Shown here piece by piece: positions 6,808-12,926 of a stretch of DNA of 22,266 nucleotides; within the stretch, counting starts at the first letter, position 1; every line of letters starts with the position of its first letter. The notes beneath the pieces were generated by a model. The model ran no database searches. It worked only from the letters and a program-made list of their open reading frames with translations, and had not been told where the DNA came from. This stretch comes from a virus. Position numbers and translations under genes: made by a program. Location: IMG/VR virus record IMGVR_UViG_3300022169_000036, positions 1 through 22,266 of that record, one strand, 5' to 3'.

Positions 6808-6818
6808 TTTCTTAAATT

Positions 6819-8981
6819 TTATTTAGGATATGCTCCTTGATTTGGCATATCTTTAGGTGCTATTTTTGAATCTTTATTTCCTCGTGGATTTGGTTTATAG
6901 CTGCTCGGAATACTGCTAACCTCTTCTCCTTTGCTAATATACTTTTCGGTTTTGTCTTTCATTCTATAAAGTTCTTCTCTGAAGAAATGTCCACAGCTTC
7001 TACCGCCCTTATATTTAAACAAATCGTATGCTAACCCCTTGTGACCGAATGACTTATTAACCCCATCTCTTGTGGCTTTGTCAATATCCTCCAAACGATA
7101 AACAACTCCGTTTCCTGTTCTTCGCATCATTGACTTGCAAAAATCTCTGCTATTGCCTGAACTATATTTTTCTTGGTAAGTGTAACGAACTTTGTAAAAA
7201 GATTTGTCTAAATAACTAAATCCATTAGGCTTACTTTTAATAAAATCAGCTAAACGTTCAATAGATGATTTCTTAGGCTTTATTAAACTGTTTGCCCAAT
7301 CTTCTATACTTTCTCCGTTTGCTTCCCTTGTATCAACTAATTCCCAATCGTTAAAGTCTATCTTTTCTCCTGCTAAAGCGTCAAGCATTTGCTCATCGTT
7401 AAAGTCTTTTTTTTTAGAAAGGTTTTCTTCATTGGTTAACCAAACTGAAGCATCTTCATCTGAGAATCCATACCCTGCTTTAAGCATCAATTTAGCTTGT
7501 GCTTCCGTTAACTGACCTTTGCCATACTTCCGAACTATACGTTCAATGCCTTGCATCTGTCTACCTGTTAGATTCTTCAAAGATTCGTTTACTTCCGTTG
7601 TTTCTTTTAAATCTTCTTCAGGATGCGTTTCTCCATCCATCACGCTGCCGTCAGGCATTGTATGAGTAGGTCTTGGTTGTTCTCCTTCAGGAAATAATGA
7701 TTCCGCTAATTCAGGAGTAAATTGTAGCATTTGAACAAGGAATGCTTTCGCTTGGTCAATAGTCAATATACCTTCGTTTACGTTGGTCATTATACCCAAT
7801 GCTGAAGAAATCTGCGCTCCGTTGTAACTTGCCTCTTTATCTTTTGCTATTAAATCAAGTTCAGCTTGTGTTTCATTGCCTTGTGGTTCTATACCTTCAG
7901 ATGTTGGCATATCAATAACGGAAACAACTGCTTCTTCTTTTACTTCTTTAAACCTTACATCTTCGCATTCTAATTCTGAAAATATAGGACTTAGAATTTC
8001 AAGGATTTGTTCCCTTCGTGGAATGACTATCTTTTCCATCATTCGCTCTGTGGCAAATACAAGTTCTTCTGTTTCGCTTGTGAATCCTGAACCTTTAGAA
8101 TTTAACCCACTTATCAAATTAGCTGATGGTATCCTGTGTGCTTTTAAGATTCCTATCTCAGCAGTTTCATATTGATTTTCGTAAATCTTATCAATACCTG
8201 TTAAATTAGGTGTTGAAAATGTTGGAGCATTACCACCTTGTCGGTAAAAGGTTGTGATTACCTTCCCTGCATTTGCTGCTCCTGTTGTTTGATGTTGTGT
8301 TTCAACAGAATCTTGTTTGTCAATTTCAGCATCTCCACTTGTTTCTTTGCTGATAATCATTGAAGGAAACATTCCGTTCTGCGCTCCGTGATTATGCATC
8401 ATATAAATCGCAATCTCTAATTCAATAGCATCTGCTGCTGAAAGGTATTTTGGTCTGCCGTAAGGTGTATTAAATGTTCCTGAATCGTAATAGTAAAGAA
8501 GTGACTTTGCGTCTTCGTTATTGTAACTATTTATGTAAGTGTTCTTGTAATTATAAATTGGACTTTTTGGATTCCAATCTTCCTTATAGCTAAATCTGCA
8601 AGGATAACCATCCTCTAATTCTACAACTCTGAAATGTGCTACGTTAATATTCTCAACCGCTTTAATCTCCATCAATGGATTTCTGCGAATCTCTAAGCTA
8701 ATGCTCTCCTGAACTAATAAACCTGAAGCAATTGAAAGCAGGTTTTTCTTTTTGAAGAACTCTTGCAATTTTGCATCCTTTTCTTTGTCCTCACAGGTTA
8801 ATCCTAAACCAACAATCTGTTGTGCCAAATCATCAATAATACATTGATGCGTTGGACTATTGTTGTAAAGGGAATTTAAGTAATTTGAAAAAAGGTTGTC
8901 AAATGCATTTGGATAATAGGTGCTTAACCTTCTTTGTCCTTGTATTGCATTTGTTTTATAGCGAGATAATTGAATCTTCAT
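6819..8981 (-). CDS. Portal protein with long C-terminal extension
   Basis: A 720-aa protein. Residues about 1-350 look like a PBSX-type portal, with a central region (about 170-325) holding TPYGRPKYLSAADAIELEIA, an early Asn/Gly-rich loop and the stem/crown region GSGFTSETEELVFATERMME. Residues about 470-515 hold TGRQMQGIERIVRKYGKGQL and AGYGFSDEDA, a helical segment common at portal C termini. Residues about 590-680 form an extra domain with Cys615, Cys663 and His665 (FCKSMMRRTGNG and KYKGGRSCGHFFREELY), and the last 40 residues are polar. The portal is the dodecameric ring through which DNA is packaged. Unusually, it lies downstream of the capsid gene. The start overlaps the stop of the 105-aa gene (TAATG). 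Confidence 0.85.
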   Translation of the reverse strand: MKIQLSRYKTNAIQGQRRLSTYYPNAFDNLFSNYLNSLYNNSPTHQCIIDDLAQQIVGLGLTCEDKEKDAKLQEFFKKKNLLSIASGLLVQESISLEIRRNPLMEIKAVENINVAHFRVVELEDGYPCRFSYKEDWNPKSPIYNYKNTYINSYNNEDAKSLLYYYDSGTFNTPYGRPKYLSAADAIELEIAIYMMHNHGAQNGMFPSMIISKETSGDAEIDKQDSVETQHQTTGAANAGKVITTFYRQGGNAPTFSTPNLTGIDKIYENQYETAEIGILKAHRIPSANLISGLNSKGSGFTSETEELVFATERMMEKIVIPRREQILEILSPIFSELECEDVRFKEVKEEAVVSVIDMPTSEGIEPQGNETQAELDLIAKDKEASYNGAQISSALGIMTNVNEGILTIDQAKAFLVQMLQFTPELAESLFPEGEQPRPTHTMPDGSVMDGETHPEEDLKETTEVNESLKNLTGRQMQGIERIVRKYGKGQLTEAQAKLMLKAGYGFSDEDASVWLTNEENLSKKKDFNDEQMLDALAGEKIDFNDWELVDTREANGESIEDWANSLIKPKKSSIERLADFIKSKPNGFSYLDKSFYKVRYTYQEKYSSGNSRDFCKSMMRRTGNGVVYRLEDIDKATRDGVNKSFGHKGLAYDLFKYKGGRSCGHFFREELYRMKDKTEKYISKGEEVSSIPSSYKPNPRGNKDSKIAPKDMPNQGAYPK

Positions 8982-9298
8982 TACGATAGTGTAAAGTCTA
9001 ATGTATAATCAAAGGTGTTGTTTAAGTTTATATCCAAGAACCTAACTACTCCCTTTTTTAAATCCACATCTTCCTGTGATATAGAATAAAAATAGGTATC
9101 ATCTATTAATTGAGATGTGTCTGCTACATCTAAATTGAATGAATAATACCCATCACTTATAGTTGTGATAACAGAAGAAAAAACAAGCTGACTTCGTGAA
9201 GGACTATCAAGCGTAATAGTAATTGTATCACCAATTAGGTTACTCTGATTCAGTCTTACTTTTATCGGACTTAATTGATTCTTGGTTATAGTTATCAC
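8981..9298 (-). CDS. Small beta-rich structural protein (105 aa), GTG start
   Basis: The protein begins MITITKNQLSPIKVRLNQSN. The only possible start is GTG at 9296-9298, because an in-frame stop (9299-9301) lies directly before it. I associate this kind of opening (MITITKNQ, beta-rich) with small tail- or fibre-associated proteins of Bacteroidota phages, which supports the GTG. The rest alternates hydrophobic and polar residues (DGYYSFNLDVADTSQL), consistent with a beta sandwich. It overlaps the upstream 70-aa gene by 59 nt, an unusually long overlap, and its stop shares bases with the portal ATG. Probably a virion component; role unknown. Confidence 0.65.
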   Translation of the reverse strand: MITITKNQLSPIKVRLNQSNLIGDTITITLDSPSRSQLVFSSVITTISDGYYSFNLDVADTSQLIDDTYFYSISQEDVDLKKGVVRFLDINLNNTFDYTLDFTLS

Positions 9299-9452
9299 TT
9301 ACCTTTTTCTTTTTTAATTTTGGATTCTGTAAAATTACTGATTCTAATTCAGGAAATTTTAGTATGACCCATTCAATGTCTTTAAAAGTGGTAGCATCCG
9401 TAATCTCGAATGCTACCCTTTTATATTGGTATTTACCTTTTTTTAGAACCAC
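9240..9452 (-). CDS. Small charged protein (70 aa), GTG start or product of frameshifting
   Basis: A 70-codon frame starting at GTG (9450-9452), inside the end of the preceding gene; it has no ATG at all. It contains DATTFKDIEWVILKFPELES and a Lys/Ser-rich tail. It overlaps the upstream 71-aa gene by 20 nt, and the overlap includes a run of seven A (9438-9444 on the minus strand). It may therefore be read by re-initiation at GTG or as an extension of the 71-aa protein after a +1 or -2 shift. It lies two genes after the tail-tube-like gene, where tail assembly chaperones are often found. Function unknown. Confidence 0.5.
   Translation of the reverse strand: MVLKKGKYQYKRVAFEITDATTFKDIEWVILKFPELESVILQNPKLKKKKVSDNYNQESIKSDKSKTESE
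9433..9444 (-). other. Candidate ribosomal frameshift site (A7 then AGG TAA)
   Basis: At the end of the 71-aa gene the minus strand reads AAA AAA AGG TAA, with the A run at 9438-9444. A tRNA on the second AAA could slip +1 or -2 and still pair perfectly. It would then read GGT AAA TAC in the frame of the 70-aa gene, giving a fusion of about 135-140 aa. No pseudoknot was identified. Confidence 0.3.
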
Positions 9453-9648
9453 TCTTTTTAGTCTTAATTTCTACTTTTGGTAATTCCAAACCCATCAATT
9501 TGTACTGAGCAATTACCTTTTCTTTGTTGGTAATATATGATTTTAATTCAGGATTGTCCTTTAGAAACTTTTCAATTTCCGTTTTTTTTGTTTTGGCGTC
9601 TACAATCAACTTAGATTTAGAGCCTTCGTAATTCCCAAATAAATACAT
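9433..9648 (-). CDS. Small basic protein after the tube-like gene (71 aa)
   Basis: A 71-residue protein, MYLFGNYEGSKSKLIVDAKT onward, with a helical middle (EIEKFLKDNPELKSYI) and a basic end (TKKSGSKKR). The ATG at 9646-9648 is 2 nt after the stop of the tube-like gene. No domain is recognised. The last codons are AAA AAA AGG TAA, a possible slippery site (see the entry at 9433-9444). By position it could be a tail assembly chaperone, a capsid decoration protein or a connector. None of these is supported by a motif. Confidence 0.65.
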   Translation of the reverse strand: MYLFGNYEGSKSKLIVDAKTKKTEIEKFLKDNPELKSYITNKEKVIAQYKLMGLELPKVEIKTKKSGSKKR

Positions 9649-9650
9649 AA

Positions 9651-10193
9651 TTAAGCAGGTTCAGTTATAGCAAATGCTGCAGTAAATTCTGCAAAGTCAA
9701 CCATTGGCATAGGTGCAGTAGCTTCTTCCATCAAGGTCAAAGTTACACCTTTAGCATCTGACAAAGCAGTTCCTGAAGTACCTGCATCAGAACCTGTTGC
9801 TGAACAACCTCTTTCGTTACCCATATAAGTATAACTTCCGTTTACCCATTTGATAAGAACTTCTGTTCTTCCTTTAACCAAGTTTTCAGTTAATGTTACT
9901 ATTGAAGCATCATAACCATCCAACTTAAATTCTAAGTTTCTATCGTATTTAAACGCATTTGAAGTAGCATCTGAAGTTATAGGTGTTGTAACTGTTGAAG
10001 TATTAAATACAGGCTCAACATGAAACGCAGGAACTGATGCTCCTGAATTTGTAATTGTTAACGCTCCGTTGGTAATACTAAAAACTGCTTCAGAACTTTT
10101 TCGTGCTTCGTGGTCTATAAGGTAGATTGAATCAATTCCTGAAGGAGTTGCGCAACCTCTTTTGTAGGCACTTAATGTTAATGTACAAGACAT
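9651..10193 (-). CDS. Putative tail tube-like virion protein (180 aa)
   Basis: A 180-aa beta-rich protein. It starts MSCTLTLSAYKRGCATPSGI and has an internal segment FKYDRNLEFKLDGYDASIV, then EVLIKWVNGSYTYMGNERGC and, near the end, SGTALSDAKGVTLTLMEEA. This layout (N-terminal 'SC..' with Cys, a beta segment ending in 'D', then 'G.Y...G..NG', then 'GTAL.D..G.TLT..G.E') is one I recognise from a very common Bacteroidota phage protein that is usually encoded near the capsid and is likely the tail tube or a comparable major structural protein. It is the first gene after the hairpin that follows the capsid gene. A capsid decoration protein is the main alternative. Confidence 0.6.
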   Translation of the reverse strand: MSCTLTLSAYKRGCATPSGIDSIYLIDHEARKSSEAVFSITNGALTITNSGASVPAFHVEPVFNTSTVTTPITSDATSNAFKYDRNLEFKLDGYDASIVTLTENLVKGRTEVLIKWVNGSYTYMGNERGCSATGSDAGTSGTALSDAKGVTLTLMEEATAPMPMVDFAEFTAAFAITEPA

Positions 10194-10217
10194 AGTCTTT
10201 TCGTTTTAGTAATGAAA

Positions 10218-10241
10218 GGGGAACGAAATTAATCGCTCCCC
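10218..10241 (-). other. Hairpin between the capsid gene and the tube-like gene
   Basis: On the minus strand GGGGAGCGA can pair with the complementary arm ending in CCCC, a stem of about 9 bp with one G-U pair and a short AT loop. The imperfect position is a G-U wobble in the minus-strand RNA but an A-C mismatch in the plus-strand RNA, so it suits a minus-strand RNA structure. The T tract after it is short (TTTCATT), so it is at best a partial terminator or an RNA-stabilising stem. Confidence 0.5.
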
Positions 10242-10252
10242 AAAAATATAAA

Positions 10253-11188
10253 TTATGCTGTTGTGTCCTCGTAAGTAACCCAATCAGTAGTTACTGCTCC
10301 TGCTCCGTAACCAAAATTTCCGAAGATGTTAGCTTGATTTTTCAAATTATCTCTTTGGTCAATTACATCTAAAGAGATGATATCGTTTGGTGCAGATGGT
10401 AAACCTATTCCTAAGTTTGAAGTCTTACCTAAAACTGCCCATCTTGAGTTCAAGTTTGGAACAACCTTAATTCCGAATCCACCAAAGTTTGTTGGCTCAG
10501 AAGAAAGAACTGCCATATCTTGCGTCTGTAAACTTCTTCTGTATGCCCAAGCAGTTGCAGGAGAAACATGAAAGAATACATCAGCTTGCTCGTTTAACAA
10601 AGCAGTTGGTATAACTGCAACCATTCCGTTGAATCTTGCTTGAATCGTTGTAGGGTCAACTAATGAATTAGCACCTGAAAGAATTTGAGCAGTTAATGAA
10701 GCAGCGGTTAGCTTGTCATTAATCAACTTACAGAATCCGTTAATAGTTGCAGTAGGGTCACCTGTTGCACCTGCGTTAGAACTCCATAATTCGCTTTCTA
10801 CAACTTTTAAAGCTTTCTCAGAAATGTTTGAAACCATTGCTACTTTCAACTCTTCAGGAATACCCATTGCGTGAATGTTAGCTACTGCTTCTTTCCACTC
10901 TGTGTTCTTGAACAAATCGTAAGGTAATGGAAGGTTGATTGACTTTTTGTCAATTGTAAACTCCGTGTCGCTTATTGCTGCCGTACCTGCTTCTGTTGGT
11001 GCTGCTGCGTATGCTTGAACGATGTCTGTTCCTGTTGTCATTTCCCACATAGAAAACTTGTCTCTTGTGCCTTGAACTTGCTTAATTCCAAAACCTGCAT
11101 CAAATGATGCTGCTTGTAATACTGCCTCCAAAAATACTTCCTCTACTCTGCTTATCGAGTCGGAAGCCTGTGTAATAGTTACTGCCAT
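10253..11188 (-). CDS. Major capsid protein (HK97 fold)
   Basis: A 311-aa protein starting MAVTITQASDSISRVEEVFL. It has the features of HK97-type capsid proteins of the smaller kind: a loop-like region with KINLPLPYDLFK-type residues (about 84-95), a helical spine region (MGIPEELKVAMVSNISEKAL), and near the C terminus FGIKVVPNLNSRWAVLGKTS with FGYGAGAVTTDWV. It is encoded 3 nt after the protease/scaffold gene, the classic protease-scaffold-capsid order, and has no cleavable N-terminal delta domain of its own. It would form the icosahedral head. Position plus the overall pattern make the call solid even though no single diagnostic motif exists. Confidence 0.85.
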   Translation of the reverse strand: MAVTITQASDSISRVEEVFLEAVLQAASFDAGFGIKQVQGTRDKFSMWEMTTGTDIVQAYAAAPTEAGTAAISDTEFTIDKKSINLPLPYDLFKNTEWKEAVANIHAMGIPEELKVAMVSNISEKALKVVESELWSSNAGATGDPTATINGFCKLINDKLTAASLTAQILSGANSLVDPTTIQARFNGMVAVIPTALLNEQADVFFHVSPATAWAYRRSLQTQDMAVLSSEPTNFGGFGIKVVPNLNSRWAVLGKTSNLGIGLPSAPNDIISLDVIDQRDNLKNQANIFGNFGYGAGAVTTDWVTYEDTTA

Positions 11189-11191
11189 TTT

Positions 11192-12319
11192 TTAGTAATT
11201 TAATCTGTTGTTAAAATAATTTGCAACTGAACTTCCGCTTTCGTTGCTGAGTTTAGTGATTGATTTTGGTGCTACTTTTGACACCTTTGATAATTTTTCT
11301 GTGTTTAAGTTTGTTGCTTTTTCAAGACTTGAAAGTGTTTCTTTAACAGATGCCAACTCAGATTTCATTTCTTCGTTTTCTTTCATCATTGATTCAGCAG
11401 CTTCAACTTGTGCAGCAACTGCATCAACTAAAGTGTCAATTAAAGCACTTACGTCTTCTTTGGCAACTTCTTTTACTTCTTCAACAACTTCTTCTTCCAT
11501 CATCTTTTCTTCCTTGTCTTTCATCAAGTCTTCAGCTTCAGTCATAGAAACTAAAACTCCACCTTCAATAGTGATTGTTTTACCATCTACTTCAAAAGAA
11601 CCTTCAGCAGGAATAGTCATTGCTTCGTCAGCAAATACTTTAGCACCTTCTTCAAAAGATTCAGCATAAATTAATACTCCTTCACCAACATCCATAGATG
11701 CTAATTCAGTTTTTTTGCTCGGTATCATTTCACCGAGTTTCGTTAGAATAGCATCTAACTTTACATTGGTATTACTCATTTCTGATTTATTTAATTGTGT
11801 TAATTCGTGGTTCATATCCGCTTCCACAGATATACCTTTATAAGTTCCGTCTTTGATTTTTGCCCAAACATCATCGTTTGAAATATATGTTCCTTGCATC
11901 CAAGTTTTTGCAGGTACTTTAAAACCTAACTCAGTAGCTTTGTCATTTAATGGATTTTGTACTATCCAATTTTCTACCACATCAACACCATCCAACTTTT
12001 GGTTTTCGTTGTGTTCGCTATTCCATTCGCCTAATGTTACCTTTTTAAGCATATAGTCTTTGGCGATGTCTTCAATTGTTTCTCCACTAAAGTATATTTC
12101 ATATGGGTCACCTGCATCTGATACTCTTGGAATAACTTTGTCAGGAATAAGAACAGGCGAATAAATCATTCTCTTCTCATCTTGAACGGAAAGTTGAATA
12201 GGTTTATCATCTTTTGATAAAAAAATAAAGTCAGTTTCAATTGCAGGACTTTCTACTAATGCAATTCTAAACACCGAACTGTCCAACCAATCTTTTTTCT
12301 TAAGTTCAAATCTTTTCAT
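11192..12319 (-). CDS. XkdF-like prohead serine protease fused to scaffold
   Basis: The ATG at 12317-12319 is chosen, giving 375 aa. An upstream in-frame ATG (12392-12394) would run through the promoter region. Residues 1-170 are the protease: RIALVESPAIETDFIFLSKD, then GEWNSEHN with His103 and KGISVEADMNH with Ser164. His plus Ser in 'GhSVEA' is the pattern of XkdF-type head maturation proteases. Residues about 210-260 form a small beta-rich insert (DGKTITIEGGVLVSMTEAED). Residues about 265-340 are an acidic coiled coil (EEVVEEVKEVAKEDVSALID), the likely scaffold that is removed on maturation. The capsid gene follows at once. It cleaves itself and capsid or scaffold chains during head assembly. 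Confidence 0.85.
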   Translation of the reverse strand: MKRFELKKKDWLDSSVFRIALVESPAIETDFIFLSKDDKPIQLSVQDEKRMIYSPVLIPDKVIPRVSDAGDPYEIYFSGETIEDIAKDYMLKKVTLGEWNSEHNENQKLDGVDVVENWIVQNPLNDKATELGFKVPAKTWMQGTYISNDDVWAKIKDGTYKGISVEADMNHELTQLNKSEMSNTNVKLDAILTKLGEMIPSKKTELASMDVGEGVLIYAESFEEGAKVFADEAMTIPAEGSFEVDGKTITIEGGVLVSMTEAEDLMKDKEEKMMEEEVVEEVKEVAKEDVSALIDTLVDAVAAQVEAAESMMKENEEMKSELASVKETLSSLEKATNLNTEKLSKVSKVAPKSITKLSNESGSSVANYFNNRLNY

Positions 12320-12324
12320 TAACG

Positions 12325-12332
12325 CAAAATTA
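12325..12332 (-). promoter_or_regulatory. Candidate -7 element of the head operon promoter
   Basis: The minus strand has TAATTTTG, a match to TAnnTTTG, only 5 nt upstream of the protease ATG. No TTG is found at the expected distance, so the match is weaker than at other sites. If it is used, the transcript would start at or next to the ATG. Confidence 0.4.
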
Positions 12333-12352
12333 CAGAACAATACAACCTTTAT

Positions 12353-12383
12353 TTGCATCCTTTCCTTGCTTTGCTTATTTTTG
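12353..12383 (+). promoter_or_regulatory. Bacteroidota-type promoter of the plus-strand HTH gene
   Basis: TTG (12353-12355), 20 nt, then TATTTTTG (12376-12383), both fitting the Bacteroidota consensus. The ATG at 12388 is 4 nt beyond the -7 element, so a leaderless or near-leaderless transcript is expected. It is divergent from the head operon promoter within a 68-nt gap. Confidence 0.55.
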
Positions 12384-12387
12384 CAAT

Positions 12388-12576
12388 ATGGCAAAACCGA
12401 TAAAATACTTTTTAGATTTGGAAATACTCAGGAAGGTTGAAGTCTGTGAGATGATAGGATGCTCTTTAAGAACCATTGACAACTACGTCAAGAAAGGCTT
12501 ACCGATTCACAAACCGACAAACGCAGCACCTTACTATTTAGCTTCTGAAGTTTACGATTGGATTCAAAGCAATTAA
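12388..12576 (+). CDS. Small HTH DNA-binding protein (excisionase/MerR/Nu1-like)
   Basis: A 62-aa protein with a single helix-turn-helix at about residues 15-38 (VEVCEMIGCSLRTIDNYVKK then GLPIHK), followed by a small wing and final helix with LASEVYDWI. This short winged helix-turn-helix layout is found in excisionases, MerR-like regulators and the N-terminal part of lambda Nu1-type terminase small subunits. It is the only convincing plus-strand gene here, sits between the tail and head modules and is divergent from the head operon. A regulator of that promoter, or of itself, is therefore plausible. A terminase role is unlikely because another terminase small subunit is present at 21373-21753. 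No integrase is nearby to support an excisionase. Confidence 0.75.
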   Translation: MAKPIKYFLDLEILRKVEVCEMIGCSLRTIDNYVKKGLPIHKPTNAAPYYLASEVYDWIQSN

Positions 12577-12587
12577 AATTTAGGCAT

Positions 12588-12615
12588 AAAAAAACCCTGC
12601 ATTTCTGCAAGGTTT
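12588..12615 (-). terminator. Intrinsic terminator of the 64-aa gene, between convergent genes
   Basis: AAACC-C-TGCA, a short loop and TGCA-A-GGTTT (12592-12615) form a stem with one mismatch. On the minus strand it runs into seven T (12588-12594), ending the 64-aa gene. The plus-strand HTH gene ends 11 nt before it, and some termination from that side is also possible. The flank at 12575-12597 is 22/23 identical to 1944-1966. Confidence 0.7.
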
Positions 12616-12636
12616 CTGATTTATCTCGATACAACT

Positions 12637-12831
12637 TTAAGAGTTTGCAAGTTTATTTTTTGCTCTTTTCACCGCCTTGTTGTATTCGCTTTCGTTGTTG
12701 TAGTGGTAAGTTCTGTTTATCTTTTCATTAACTCTATTAAAGTTAAAACTTAAACCGTTATCTTTAATTACTCTGTTGATGTAAAAGGTTGAGTTACCTA
12801 CCACATCTGTCTTAATTGTCATTGCTTCCAT
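12637..12831 (-). CDS. Unknown 64-aa protein in a self-contained unit (moron-like)
   Basis: A 64-residue protein, MEAMTIKTDVVGNSTFYINR onward, with many Asn, Tyr and Lys residues and a basic C terminus (KAVKRAKNKLANS). There is no membrane segment or motif I recognise. It has its own promoter (12868-12897) and its own terminator (12588-12615), and it separates the tail operon from the head operon. This arrangement, one small gene with private signals inside a late region, is typical of accessory 'moron' genes, which often affect the host or competing phages. It could instead be a small early regulator. Function unknown. Confidence 0.65.
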   Translation of the reverse strand: MEAMTIKTDVVGNSTFYINRVIKDNGLSFNFNRVNEKINRTYHYNNESEYNKAVKRAKNKLANS

Positions 12832-12867
12832 CTTGTTGTTTTTTGTTATTACTTTTTTATTACCCTA

Positions 12868-12897
12868 CAAATATACAAATACTTTTTACTTCTACAA
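12868..12897 (-). promoter_or_regulatory. Bacteroidota-type promoter of the 64-aa gene
   Basis: Minus strand: TTG (12895-12897), 19 nt, TATATTTG (12868-12875), an exact match to the consensus and its preferred spacing. The first 20 nt of the core (12868-12887) are identical to 242-261. The ATG is 36 nt downstream of the -7 element. Confidence 0.65.
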
Positions 12898-12926
12898 CTA
12901 TTTTATAAAAAAACTTTAAAAAAAAA

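Noticed and set aside
11192-12394. Longer protease start at 12394
   Set aside because: It would run through the promoter region and overlap the start of the plus-strand HTH gene, adding 25 residues without family support. The ATG at 12319 is followed directly by the conserved N terminus.
12388-12576. Excisionase identity for the plus-strand HTH gene
   Set aside because: The fold fits, but no integrase or attachment site is visible in the window, so only a general DNA-binding role is claimed.
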